A DNA stretch of 64,000 nucleotides from Gnetum montanum. Lineage: Eukaryota > Streptophyta > Gnetopsida > Gnetales > Gnetaceae. Within the stretch, counting starts at the first letter, position 1. Each line of letters opens with the position of its first letter. The notes under the pieces were generated by a model. The model was not told where the DNA came from. It saw only the letters and a program-made list of their open reading frames with translations, and searched no databases. Location: NCBI GenBank assembly GCA_015680685.1, contig MNCI01001925.1:560609-624608 (forward strand), given 5' to 3'. The translations under genes were made by a program, and so were the position numbers. This document shows positions 11,785 to 23,958 of the stretch, piece by piece.

Positions 11785-12130
11785 CAGCCTTGCGACCTCA
11801 CACCCAGTTGCCATCCTTGTATATTCGCTTTCTACTTAGCTCATCAGTGTGTCGTCCTTTTGGCATGCTATGCTGATGTCCTAAAATGGCCTAAAACTAG
11901 CATTATCATCTTTCACTTTACTCAACGGCCCAAAATGCCCTAAAACTAACAAAAGGCCTGAAATGACCTAAAACTAGCATACAAGAGTGTGAAAAATTTA
12001 CATAACATACATGATAATACAAAATTGGTTTCCTTTCTGAAGTCTTGCATTTCATTCAAAATTTTTCATCTATTAGCAGTGTCTGTAAATTCTTTCAAAA
12101 AAGAAAAGAGTGGGAGTCGACCACCATGCT
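11785..12130 (+). repeat. Post-protease spacer of B with TAAAACTAGCA motif array
   Basis: Three motif copies of the form GCCTGAAATG-CCTAAAACTAGCA lie at 11878-11985. The spacer separates the protease from the 3' end of the antisense gene. Equivalent arrays follow the protease in C, C' and D. Confidence 0.7.
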
Positions 12131-15100
12131 CTAATGAATTATCTCCGTTTGCATCGCCAGTTCATCCACTTGTGCATCACTTGCTCCTATATTGCCCCTT
12201 GTCGACACCTCATTCCTTCCCTCCATGGGCCTCACACCTTTGTTGAGAGACTGTATCCCAAAAGATAAAGTAGTTAGTAGGGACAACAAGTGTGATAAAT
12301 GATAGCTTTAGCAAAGCAATAAAGCAACTAACCTGAGGGGACCCTCCGTTGATCACAAGAGTTATTTGGTCTAGACCAAGCCTACGACAATGCTCAATCT
12401 CCTCCATCGAAATATCCATCCAATGCCTATCACTAGGTTCAACATTCATAGTGGGAACTTTCTCCCTTTCCAAAGTTGTCCACTTTAGAGGTTCCTCAGA
12501 AAGAGAGGTGGTCGTGGTATCTCCTGTAGGAAGGGTCACCCCCAAGTCTGGAGATTCTGTGACCTTCACCTACACTTTAAATTTGGCATAGGCCCCAGAA
12601 GCACCGATGGCCTTCATGAACATCTCGTATGAGAATGTCTCCATAGCAGCATCCTTAAAAAATCTTTGATGGGTTTCATTTTCTAGCTTGTATGTATATT
12701 TGTGATCCCTCTGGATCTTCCCCCATTTGAAGATCTTGGCACTGAAGTCCTTCATATCCTGGCACTTCTGGGCTAGCAAATCCATCTGCATTTGCTGTTC
12801 GATTATTTCATGGGTGGATTCTACATTCTGATGGATGATAGTCCAAAACCTAGCATAGTCGTCTACAGCCCTTTGTAACTCAACAGGGTTAGGATTATGG
12901 TTTATGAGGAAATTGATCCTCGACCTAAGGTTCTTTACCTCAGCAACTAGTTCTGCCTCTCTCTACTCGCCCTTGTGGACCCATTTCCATAGGTCCTTGT
13001 TAGTACGTCTGGATTCCCATAGAGAGCACGCTGAGTGCAAGATACATTTGTAAGCCTCGTTAAATATATGACGAGACACTTTGATCATGTCAGATGAGAG
13101 TGTGGGCACTGCGCCAATCTCCATAGGTCAAGTTGGGTCCCACTTGAGTCGAGAGGCTATTCAATGTAGAAAGTGTAACAATCATGTTAACGTGACATGA
13201 ATCAATACATTCAAGAGTTTTAGCGTAGTAGCATGGGGGCTATCAACACTTCTACTTACTCACATGAGGATCTTCCTGCTGAAGGTGTTTCATCATGTCA
13301 TCAGCAAGCCCCTGATCAAATGTAAACTTGTCAGGAACTTCAGCCCATGACTCCGTCCAGGGTGGAGGAGGTCCTGAGACATCAGTAGTAGCACCTGTTA
13401 CATAATTAAGCATGTCACCAACAGCTGGAATGGACTATGGTAAGGCACATCCAAAGCCTAAACTCACCAGCATCTGACTGCTTTCTTGTTTCTTGCCGAT
13501 GCAATACAATCGTGGTAGGTTCGGTAGAAGGCCCAGCCAAGTCCATAGAAAATCCTACCTCATGCGTTGGTGCTTTTCCTTTTAGGAGAGGACCATCTTT
13601 TTTATTTTGGGAAGACACCTCTTTGTTGTTAGGAAGAGTCTCCCTAATAGCAAGAGTCCTTGTCCTAAAGACAAGAGCTCCATTATTCCTAGCTAGGGCC
13701 CTTTCTTCCAAAGTCGGGGCCCCTGCATCTTTATTTGTCGCCCTTGTTCTGAGGGCTGACACTTCCTCATTTTCTTCTTCTTCTTCTTCTTCTTCTGTTT
13801 CCCACAAAAGGGTATAAACATGACAAATCAAGATAGGTTAACTCAAAAATGATAACATGCTACAAAGCACTACCTAACTAAGCATAGAATAGCAGGCTCC
13901 CTAAACACTCACCAATGGGGTGCTGCATTCACCGCAACTTAAACCGTAGTCTTCATTCCTCTTCATGAGGGCTTTCCCTAGCAGGGGAAGGTCTCTTTCT
14001 CCATAACTCTGTGAGCACGGTCTCAGCCATGAGATGTTCACCCTATGTCATGTTGCTAAGTATGGCAGTGGGGGTCTCCCCTACGCTGTCCTGGCCACAA
14101 GCACCACAAACCGCTAGACCATTAGTCGTTACGGAAAATGAATCCCTAACCATTTCTAGATGAGCCTGGGCTTGCATGGTCCGAAAGACTTGTCGAATCC
14201 ATGGCTTGGGAATCTGGTCCTGATCTAGCTTTGACTAGACTCCATCCTCCTGGACCACCAAGAACTCCACAAAGCACTTTAAACAACCTATGTAGAAAGC
14301 ATAGTGTATGTTAGAGCGGGACTCTGTTTGCTCACGAAGCCCCAAAATCTTGCCCTGCAAACCACTACATAGGAACTTAGCCCAGTTATAATAGGCCCTT
14401 TCCTCCATGACTTCCAGCATTACCCAAGCCTACTCAAGCCCCAAGACCTTTTCTTGGGTGAGCAGTTGAGGGAATGCATGGGCACAAAAGACTAGGTATA
14501 TCCCCATGGTAGGACCGTCCTTAAGTTTGTCTATAGGGAATCCTTTCTACTCCTTGGTGAGCCTCAGCCACTCCTCGATATGCTGCTTTTGGAGGGTCAA
14601 CTCCTGCTTACCCTTCGACATCACATCAGGGCCATCAGTGGGAATGCCAAAAAAATATGCAAATAGCTGGTCATTGATGTCAATGACCACCCGCACACCC
14701 TGCATGTACGTGCAAAAGTGGCTTGCCTACCTAGAAAAGGAATTGATCAAGGAAAGCATTTCGGTATCAGGGATGCCCAGATACGACACCATAAATAAAT
14801 CCATAATCCTAGCCATCTGGATTCTTTTGAGCAAAGGGCCCAGAGCCCCTCGTTCTAGTTAGCTCTAGCTTGCTGATACTTCACCATATTTGAATTAGAT
14901 GTTTCCCTCTTGCCTTTTGGCAATCACCACTATCACTTCATGAGGCTTCTTTGCTCCTATAGAAATGATCACTAAACATGCTTAGCATAAAAGAGAAAAA
15001 GCTTGAGCTAGTAGTGCCTGCTTGTTAATCCACCAGGTCTATATGATGAGGAGAATAGTGGGAGCTCAGCTGCCAAGACTGGTTCGAGCGTAACTTGTTT

Positions 15101-16526
15101 AAAAGGTTCTCTTCACTCCTTGTCTAGCCAACCCTTCATCCTGAAATTACCATAGAAAGAGGTGAGTGTGCCTAGGTAGGAATGATATCCTTCCCTGCAA
15201 TGAGCAATAATGCCTGCTCACAGGCTCTTGGCAAAGGCAAATTCCTATAGGGCTAGCTGTGCTATGGCCAACTCGCTCGGTTGATCATGAATCCCTTCAT
15301 CATCAAGATAGAACCTAGTGATAAGTGCACACTATTAACACTCAGCCAAGCATGGCCAACGTTGCACAACCAAGCAAAGTAAAGACATGAAACTCACCCA
15401 TCAATAGAGTAGATGGTCCCTTGTGGGTTCAAAAAGTACATCGTCACATGGCGTGTGAGGTACAATGTGTTGTAAGGATGATAACATTGGTATTCTGGCA
15501 TATCCTAGATCTAGGCCAAGAGCCTCAACCTTGTGGAGTGTTGGGTAGACCCTCCTCCCGGCCTGCTTGTGGTTGCATCATCAAAAAGATATCTTAGGAT
15601 GCCCAGATTTGTCCCTGGCAGCAAAGCCTCTATTATGCCAGATGCCTGTGTCTCATTCGAGGAGGACCAAACCATGAGACTAAATTGGCTAAGAAGGAAT
15701 TACAAGAAGTCTCATGCCCTGTCCCTAAACCAAACCACTCGATCTTCCAAACGTATTGAGGGAGGGGAAACATTGGCCATAGGTTTGCCTACATGACATA
15801 AGACTCCTTCAAGATCCAAAATGATCAATCTAGACCTTGGCCCTACCCTGCACGACGGAAATAGCAAATATGGACATCAAATATGAACATAATACATATG
15901 CAACATAGCAACGCTTAGCCAACCATAAATGTAGCATAACATAATCCTTGTTCATCATAGCATAGCAAAGATGCAAAAGCCTAGCATAGCAAGAACATGC
16001 AAGTAACTTAGCATAATAACAAAATAACTAACAACATGCCCAAACAAAAATATGCACCTACGTCATACATAACCAAACCCTCCCAAGGGTTTTATATCAT
16101 AGCATGCCAAGGTTTAGCAACTTAAAGGACCTTGGTCTCGCACCCGTGGCAACTGCCGCGACAGTGATGGCCTTGCATGCAACCACAACGAGACCCTTGC
16201 ACAACAGTGATAACCAAAATAAAGAGAGACTGCGATAGCACAAAAGCCAAAATGACACGGTCATAGAAAATACAAGTAGCGAAACAAATGAGATACAAAG
16301 CCAGAGTAGAAAATGGCAGAAGGTGTAGGGAGAAAAGAATAGAGAAGACATAAAAAACTCTCTGAGTCAACAGTATGCCCNGGGAGAAAAGAATAGAGAA
16401 GACATAAAAAACTCTCTGAGTCAACAGTATGCCCTCTTTCACTGGAACGCGCATCCACGGCCCACGCCTCAGAGTCTTCTTTGCCTCCCTGACCTTCGCA
16501 AGCATCAACTAAGTCTTAGGAGCCAT
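12131..16526 (-). pseudogene. Antisense spliced gene of element B (unknown protein)
   Basis: I do not recognise this family. Read on the minus strand it starts MAPKT (16526) and is interrupted by intron-like gaps. Recognisable parts in order are: an ...IPDMPEYQCYHPYNTLYL block (around 15500, donor GTGAGT after DG near 15400); RFYLDDEG...WLDKE (15320-15120); LFAYFFGIPTDG...IEEWLRL (14690-14550); YYNWAKFLC (14390); an exon with eight consecutive Glu codons (13822-13468); DKFTFDQGLADDMMKHL (13330-13260); a helix-rich region (13130-12590); and a C-terminal exon beginning near 12265. Each block has a counterpart in C' and D. Several stops are present. A 53-bp assembly duplication lies near its 5' end. 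It could act in trans for the element or regulate it by antisense transcription; both are inference. Confidence 0.65.
16328..16434. other. 53-bp exact duplication around a single N
   Basis: 16328-16380 and 16382-16434 are identical and are separated by one N at 16381. This is the signature of two contig ends joined without merging their overlap, not a biological repeat. It disrupts the 5' exon region of the antisense gene. Confidence 0.9.
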
Positions 16527-17400
16527 AGCCCTGCTTGTAGATTTACAACCTTCATCTTAGAAATTTGCCTCTATAATGGATTAACAGAGTGACTCCACAC
16601 CTCGAGATTGCCGAAGTGCTTCAACAAGGATTATGTGCTTTTAGGGAAAAAATGGTGAAATTACTAGGATTCAATCCCTATTTATAGCAGTAATAGCAAT
16701 ATGAGGAAACTTCCCTTCTCTCTCCCCAATTAAGTCGGGGCATGGCGTGTGGCGTAGCATGCTTGCCACGACATCACGACACTATTAGCATTGAAACCTC
16801 GACACACTTCAATTCAGTTACTTGCCTTCTTGAAAAAAATAATAATATGATAATATTTGTTTTCGATTAAAGGTCTGAAAAGACCTTAAACTAACAAACC
16901 TGGCATGATTACGCTCCTTAGGATTCAAACACACCAATTTTCACTCATAACGATCTTAGTCCGCAATGACGTTAAACTAGTTATGCTTCTTACATCAGTA
17001 GTCACCTAGTGCATCTCGACATAGGCGGTAGCATATTTCCTAATAGTTTCATGCCTTCATTTCTGCATTGGCCACCCGATACATCTTGTACTCGCAATTT
17101 CATTTCTTTTATCATTATTTAGCACAGCAAGACTTTTCATGTCACAATATGGCAATCCAAAATGACAATAAACTAGTAGTTTGACATCCACATACAACTT
17201 TGCACATTACATCAACAATGTCTATATCTTCAACAATTCTAGATTCTTGTGCCTGGGCGGTACGCCATGGCTTTAAACTAGAAAACTCTTAATCTTTACA
17301 TCACCTTATTTAGCAAGTCACATCTCGGTGTTGCTTTGTAGATTTACATTCCACACAATCACTGATGACCCTTACCTAGGCTCTCATCTTATGATGGTAG
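16527..17400 (+). repeat. Pre-RT spacer of B with dispersed motif
   Basis: This lies between the antisense gene start and RT. It contains motif copies GGTCTGAAAAGACCTTAAAC (16871), GTCCGCAATGACGTTAAACT (16959), CCAAAATGACAATAAACTAG (17157) and ACGCCATGGCTTTAAACTAG (17262). It should contain the promoter of the antisense gene. It ends with GATGGTAG, a candidate 3' splice site, at 17400. Confidence 0.6.
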
Positions 17401-20400
17401 GTCAAGCAAGATATGGAAATCGACCATGCCCTGTCCACACCTCTAATATTAATAGGGCCACAAGGCAAGCTCATAAGATAGTTAAACCCCAATGCAATTA
17501 ACTAGGGTTCGATTATGATTAATACTACAGTGACCTTAGAAGCACCCCTGGATTGGCCTAGACACCTGGTCCATGCCCTAGATTTAGAGGCCGGGGATGT
17601 AACCGAGGATCCTCTTGTCGAGATACCTGTAACCATGACAAGAAGAAAGGTAAAGACATTAAGACTTAGCTCCCTCCTAGACGCACAAATACATGATGGC
17701 ATAGTTAAAACCTTGCAAGAACACATTGATGTCTTCACATGATCATACAGAGATATGTCGGGTTTGGATCCATGGCTGATTCAACATAACATTTTCCTAG
17801 ACCCCCACGTAAGGTCAGTCAAGCAAAAGGTATGCAAAATTAATCCAGAAATTGCACTAGCCATAAAGGATGAAATCACTAAGTTATACCGAGCATGTTT
17901 CATCCGAGCAGTTGACTATTCAAAGTGGGTGTCCAACATCATTTTGGTTTCAAATAAAATATGAGGGATACGAGTATGTATATATTTCTAAGATTTGAAT
18001 AAGGCAATGATCAAGGACAACTTTCCACTACTGAGCATCAATCATCTCATCGACACCATAGTTGAACATGCTTTGCTATCCTTCATGGATAGCTTCTTAG
18101 GATACAACCAAATTTGCATCAACCTAGAACACTAGTTGTCAACAACCTTCATGACTCCATGGGGGACCTTATACTATACCATGATGCCCTTCAAGCTCAA
18201 GAATGCTAGAGTGACATACCAGCGATCCATGACCTACATATTCAATAACTACATCCTAGAAACATTAAACGATTATGTAGATGATATAGCAGTTAACTCC
18301 AAAGAGGCAGTCAATCACTCACGTGATCTAGAGTTAGTCCTCAAGTGCTGTCAAAGGCATGATTTACATCTTAATCCTAAGAAGTGCATCTTTGGAGTAA
18401 AGACCAGATGCATGTTAGGGTTTGTAATATCAGAGGCTAGAATATGGGTGGACCCAGACAAAGTCAAAGCCATTGTCAACCTAGCACCTCCCACAAACCT
18501 TAAGGAGTTATGTGTTTTACAAGGAAGAGTGCAATTAATTCGAAGGTTTATAGCAAGATTGACCAATAAGTTACACCCCATGCAACATCTTCTGAGAAAT
18601 GGGGTTAACTTCGACTGGACAGCCCAATGTCAACAAGCCTTCGACAACCTAAAGAAAGAGCTCTTGCACCTCCCAACAGTGTACCTGTCGCAGAGGGACA
18701 AGCCATTCCTCATATACCTTTCTACCTCTGATGCATCCATAGTGGCACTGCTATGTCAGAAGAAGGATGATGGCTCTGAGATACTAGTGTATTACTTGAG
18801 CCATGCATTAATATCATACAAGGAAAATTACAATGAGGTGAAGAGGAATTGCCTAGCCTTAGTGTTTGCACTAAAAAATTGGTGGAACTACCTATTTTGT
18901 AGCACAATCAACATCATTTGCAAAATCAATGTACTCTGGGCTATCATTGGCAACCTGTACGAAAGCAGTAGGATAGCCTGATGGAAGGCCATAACTATAG
19001 AATTTGACCTAGGCTATGTAAGCCAATCATTGACAAAGGGCCAAGCCATAGTGACCCAACTTATGGCCTCGCCAATCAACAACCAGGAAACCATTGATCT
19101 CGAGTTCCTAGATGAATACATTAGCAATGTTGCCATCATCTAGCTACATTTCAAGGCAACCTTACACTTCAATGGTGTCTCAACCATGCGAGGAGGTAGT
19201 GCCACTACCATAATCACATTCCTCTCTAAGGAAACGTACCCATTGGCTTATTGCTTCCCATTCCCATGCACCAATAACGTGGCGAAATATGAGGGCCTAC
19301 TCAGAGGCCTCTTAACTGCCCACGCACTGCATGTACAACACCTGGCGATCCGGGGAGATTTACAACTAGTCGTAAATCAAATCACTGAAGTCTATGCCTA
19401 CAAGGCCGTGCATCTGCAACCCTACTGCTACCTAGAAAAAGTTTTACTAAAACAATTCATGACCACTGATGTGCAACACATGCAGTGCAACAAGAACACT
19501 ATAGCAGACACCTTAGCTACCCTTGTGTTAAACATGCCATCTCATTCCTTGGCAAACCTACCAACTGCAATCATAGAATGCGCAGAACCTATCACTCGAG
19601 TGGAACACGTGGCATCTATTGATGCTGCAGGAATCCCCAAGTGGTATGATAACATTAAAGCATATTTACAACATGGCAAACCCCCAGGTGGATTAACATC
19701 GAGTTAGAGAGATCCAATCCGCAAGCGTGCCTGGCAATATATGCTCATGGGAAATGACACCCTGTGCCGGCAATCCTATGATGGGATATTGTTGGCATGT
19801 GTGGGTGGTAAGTAGGCACAAAAGGTAGTTACTAAGGTTCATGAAGGGTTGTGCGGTGGACACATAGCACCCAGGGCTATGGCAACAAAAATCAGATGCC
19901 TAGTGTATTATTGGCCCTACATGGAGCGCGACTACTTGTCGAAAGTCAAGACATGTGACACATGCCAGAGATATGAAAATATCATACACATAGCACCTAT
20001 AGACCTGCACCCAACACAAATTACATGGTCTTTCCAATAATGGGGACTAGACCTCATAAGGCCCATCACCGCCACAGAGTATTTTTACTAAGTGGGTGAA
20101 AGCTATTCCCCTGAGGGAAACTACATCCTAGCAAATATGCCACTTCATCTTCAATAACATCATGACTAAGTTTGGGCTTCTGATGATTATTGTGACTGAA
20201 AATGGACCACATTTCAACAGTAAGAAAACCCGGGCCTTCTGTAGCAACCTAGGCATTAAACAATTATTTTCTTCCCCTTACTATCCATAGGCAAACGGGT
20301 AGGCAGAGGCTACAAATAAGTCCATTATCAACTTCCTGAAGCGGATGCTTAACAACAACAAGAGGCGGTGGCACGAGCAAATACTATACGTCCTCTAGGC

Positions 20401-20848
20401 CTATTGAATGACTTGCAGAACCGCGACAAGTAAGACCCCTAATAGTCTTGTTTATGGATCTAGAGATGTGTTGCCTCTTGATTTACAAGTATCCTCACTT
20501 CAAATGATCCTCTCCAACGTCGTGAGCGAAGCCCAGAACAACGAATCATGAACCATCGACCTCGACTCGGTGGAAGAGGAACGCGTGCAGACAATGAGAT
20601 GTATCGAGCACAAATCAAAATAAACAACAGCAAAAGAACTATGCAGACCCGCATCGATGGCCAGTGTAGAAGGGAGACCTTGTCCTCAAGGCCATCTGTG
20701 AGTACATAAGTAAGTTCTTAGGCAACTGGGAAGTCCTTACGTGGTTGCTAAAGCCTTCGGGAATGGAGACTTCAAACTGGTAAACATGGATGGCAACGAT
20801 TTCACCAACCTGGTGAACCACATCTACCTCAAGCCGTACTACGTCTAA
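17401..20848 (+). pseudogene. pol: pol of element B: RT, RNase H, aRNase H, integrase
   Basis: Domains in order: an N-terminal extension with TLDLEAGDVTEDPL-like sequence (17560-17640); RT (17750-18590) with FLGYNQI, TTFMTPWGT and the catalytic YVDD at 18274-18285; a standard gypsy RNase H (18660-18970); a second, archaeal-type RNase H (19145-19540) with NNVAKYEGLLRGL and RGDLQLVVNQI; and integrase with an HH-CC zinc region (H-EGLCGGH...CDTCQRY, 19830-19975), GLDLI, and the glutamate-containing ANG-AEATNKS block (about 20290). It ends with the NHIYLKPYYV tail at 20848. Many stops interrupt it. The double RNase H places it in the Tat/Ogre lineage. Confidence 0.9.
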
Positions 20849-20872
20849 GGTGCAATGAGAGCACCAGGCACC

Positions 20873-21147
20873 ATCCACTATGATGATAAACTAGCAGTTG
20901 CACCATGTATCATCTGCAATGATGATAAACTAGTAGCACCGAACAGCATCCGCTATGATGATAAACTAGCAGCAACCATCTATCACAACGTAAAACTGGC
21001 ACTGTTAGTCCACTATGACTATACACTAGCATTGCACGTCTGCCATGATGTAAAACTAGTGTGTACGGTCTGCTGGGATCTCAAACTAGCATAGTGGTCT
21101 ACTGGGACCCTAAACTAGCACACGGTCTACTAAGACCTTAAACTGGG
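20873..21147 (+). repeat. 3' motif array of element B
   Basis: About nine degenerate units of 28-36 bp follow directly after integrase, each built like CTGCTAYGATGATAAACTAGCA. The units drift along the array from GATGATAAACTAGCAG to GGGACCCTAAACTAGCACAC. TGCTA and TAGCA form short inverted arms in many units. C', D and E have arrays of the same motif after their integrase region. Confidence 0.85.
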
Positions 21148-21148
21148 T

Positions 21149-21412
21149 TTGTGTTGCATACTCAATATGCACCCCCACCACCAGATACATGTCGAACGAA
21201 GAGGCATGATACTGGCGCATGGGCTGAACATTGCTACTCCAGGATGCAGTTCTCGATGTAAGGAGAACATGGTCTGGGGCATACGTGCTGCCACCTTTGG
21301 TGTCATGCTGACCCTTCGAAGACATCGTACGATGTCACACTTTCCCTTCGAACCTACCATTACCACGGCCCATCACCGTGATGGTAGTTCCTGGGCTCGT
21401 TCCTGCTTCTGA
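21149..21412 (+). pseudogene. Small ORF downstream of integrase, B copy
   Basis: An 87-codon frame with weak but ordered similarity to the small ORFs of D (37127-37585) and C' (60448). The shared pieces are HP near the start, GMIL/GMLL, AHGLN/AHGIN, and KENMV/KENVV. About 14 residues present in D are missing. No family is recognised. Its position corresponds to where env-like ORFs occur in some gypsy elements, but no signal peptide or membrane segment is evident. The start codon is uncertain. Confidence 0.4.
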
Positions 21413-22086
21413 GGTACTGACAATATTGTGGCCTAGCCACAATATTGTTGCGCTTCAGTTCCCCATCAAGTTTTTGGCTCGTGCAGTGTTCAACTATGTG
21501 GTAGCTGATCTCATAGCTGAACTGAGCATGCATTTCTTTGGTGGGGATTCTAGTGCATCTGCATCCCTGGTGCCCTGGGAACCAGCTCCCCCCATGACCA
21601 GTGCTGCCAAGACTGTTGTTGGCCTCCTTGCTTTGGGCATCTCACACTAGCAATGATGCCCAAGTGTAATAACAATGCCAGCAACTTACAAAAAATCATC
21701 CCCGTAGATGCATCCCCCTACAGCAGCAAAGGCTACAACGTCCCAAAGTGAGTGCCTTGACTAACATGATTGTTTGAGAGTGCAAATTCCAATATGCACG
21801 TAACACAACTCGCCATATGGAAGGCTTCAATAGGCAGGTTAGAACATTCCATGGATGTAATACAGCTTATCCTACGGAGGGGAGACCTACCTACAGGAGG
21901 TTGAAGAATAGTGCCAGCCAGAGATGAAAATGCAAATGAGCCCCTCATAGCACTCCAACGAGGAACTTAACTAAACATCATCTCTAATCTCTACCTTAAC
22001 CTCCACAAAACCAATGCAACACCCTCAAGCACGGCCAAGTGACATACCAGTACTGACCAAGAGACAACCTCAGCATTTCTCTTACT
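21413..22086 (+). other. 3' untranslated region of B with perfect hairpin
   Basis: No coding similarity is seen. 21421-21447 is a perfect inverted repeat with 12-bp arms (CAATATTGTGGC, loop CTA, GCCACAATATTG). A smaller palindrome CATCACCGTGATG lies just upstream near 21371. Confidence 0.6.
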
Positions 22087-22165
22087 GCGGTGTTTCGTAT
22101 TCTTTACCGACATCCATCGAGCTTGTTCTCTAGACATCAACAAAGAGGGGCCAATGAAACATGCT
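22087..22165 (+). repeat. Inverted repeat spanning the polypurine tract of B
   Basis: GGTGTTTCGTATTCTTTACC near 22089 pairs imperfectly with CAACAAAGAGGGGCCAATGA and the LTR start at 22138-22165. The polypurine tract AAAGAGGGG (22142-22150) is inside the right arm and CCAA separates it from LTR TG at 22155. The same arrangement occurs in D and E. Confidence 0.7.
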
Positions 22166-23953
22166 AACAAAATGCGAGATCATCCTGACCTCACTAGGCT
22201 CTTGTAGTCCGCATAGCACCATGATAGTTCATTAGGAGAAGAACGTTCTGAGTCTAGGATAGCCCGTTTGGCAAATTTTCTACTTTGGGCATGGATAGGC
22301 CCTGTAACATCCTAGCCACCCATTAAAGTAGCCTGAACAGTTGGTAACTTGCTCAAAAATGGTATGCAAAATTGATAGTAGTATCCTGGGTGCACAAAAA
22401 TAAGTTCAACAAGTTTTCTAAGTCATGAAGCCTACTATGATATGTAGCGTAGCACGCTTCAAAAAATAATGGTGGAACGAAATGCTACGCTACGCAATGT
22501 CACACAGTGTATCATAGCAACAAATTCACTACCTGCTCTCCTGACCCAAATTTGAGTTCTGCAGTGATGTCTCTTTTCACTAGGAAGAGGCGGACCATGT
22601 CTACTACTACGCTACGTTGAGCTACATGGTGTAGCAAGGCATAGCAATCCTATGAAAGGAATAGAAGGCAGTTCAAAAGGTGAAATCAACAAAGGTTGCA
22701 AATTAGCAAAACTATCGTCATTAAGGCTAGTCGCTATGCTACGTAGCGTAGCATCATGTACCAAGTACGTGACATATGGCGGGATGCGTAGCAAGATGCT
22801 ACGCCATGCCAAGCAAGCCATGTCACAAAGCACAGTGCGGAATGCAGGTGGTCATGCAATATCAATGCACTCCATCCAATCGTACTGTTGGCACATGTCT
22901 CTAGGAGCTGAAGACGTAGTTGTGATATAGTAGGATCATAGTTATTTCATGGTAGGCTTGCATTGCAACAGTCTTATAAGCCCCCAACAGTCACAGACAG
23001 CTTGAGTAACACTAGTGAGGTATCACAAGTCTGTGATGTGTAGCATTCAAACGGTCCCTTTTGTTTACCTTTAGCCCTATAAATATCTCAGCAAACAGAA
23101 CACAAAAGGTCTGAAAAAAATTTCTTGGCTAAGAAAAAATGAGAAAGGTACCTATGATTCGGAAAAAGAAATGAAAAAGCCAGCAATCTGTAAAGTTAGC
23201 AATTTCAAAAGGGGGTTCATGTCCTCTTGGAAGCAAAAGGCTTTCCCCCCCCCCCCCCCTTCTTTTTTTTGCTAGCGTTATAACAATCATACCCATCTGT
23301 TTAACACTGTAAACAGAGAACCTCTCCTGGCTGGCGTAAGGTCCCGGTCTTTGTTCTGCCACCTTGGTAGGATCCCGCATTGTTTGTACATGAATTCCAT
23401 GCCCAAGAACATAGCTCTTTCTACTTCTTTGCACACTTTGGTTACCATCAAAACTTCTGCACTCCGTCACGCTATGCAACCGATTGTATCCAACCTGACC
23501 GAATAGATTTGTAGCTCTGAAGCGGTGCAGGTTTCTAATCGTATCTTACTTTACCTCTCATTTATTGTCTAGATTTCTTGCATTATTTTCTATCTTAGTT
23601 ACCTTCAAGCATCATCTCATATTACTGCTACATTTACATTTTTCATGTTCAGCATCTCTTCGTATTACCATCGTATCTCTACTTTATTTATTATTTTGCA
23701 TTACTGTTGCATTTTTATAGTTTCTTTCTTTTTCCGCTGTATCTACTCGTAAGCATTATCTTGCAATTCATACAATTTATATTGCAAAAGATTGTATTGA
23801 TGCTGAAGTAACTCTCTGTCTGATCGACCAGACCATTCAGGGCACCCCGTGTTCACACACACCCAGCACCGTCCTCCCGCGGGCATAAGGTTGGAACTAT
23901 TGCGTCCGCCAACCCCAACGTTCTTCTAGTCACTAATGTTTTCAGTCTCTACA
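22155..23953 (+). repeat. 3' LTR of element B
   Basis: It starts TGAAACATGC right after the polypurine tract and ends CTCTACA, followed by the target duplication. It carries the same ordered blocks as the 5' LTR, including GCTACGCTACG clusters (22430-22840), the TATA box at 23078 and a C-run at 23247-23260. Confidence 0.9.
23078..23085 (+). promoter_or_regulatory. TATA box, B 3' LTR
   Basis: AGCCCTATAAATATC is the counterpart of the 5' LTR TATA box at 6270. Confidence 0.65.
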
Positions 23954-23958
23954 ATAGC
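23954..23958. repeat. Target-site duplication of B, right
   Basis: ATAGC follows the terminal CA of the 3' LTR; its partner is CTAGC at 5308-5312. Confidence 0.75.

Larger units (their letters stand above)
5313..23953 (+). mobile_element. Element B: complete Tat-like Ty3/gypsy element, 18.6 kb
   Basis: All landmarks are present. There are two LTRs of about 1.8 kb starting TGAAACAT and ending TACA, a tRNA-Asn primer-binding site, gag, protease, a minus-strand spliced gene, RT, RNase H, archaeal-like RNase H, integrase, a 3' motif array, a polypurine tract and a 5-bp target duplication. It is inserted in gag of fragment C. In the first roughly 146 aligned LTR bases I count 17 differences, mostly transitions, so the insertion is old. 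Every major ORF has stops, so it is not autonomous now. Confidence 0.9.
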
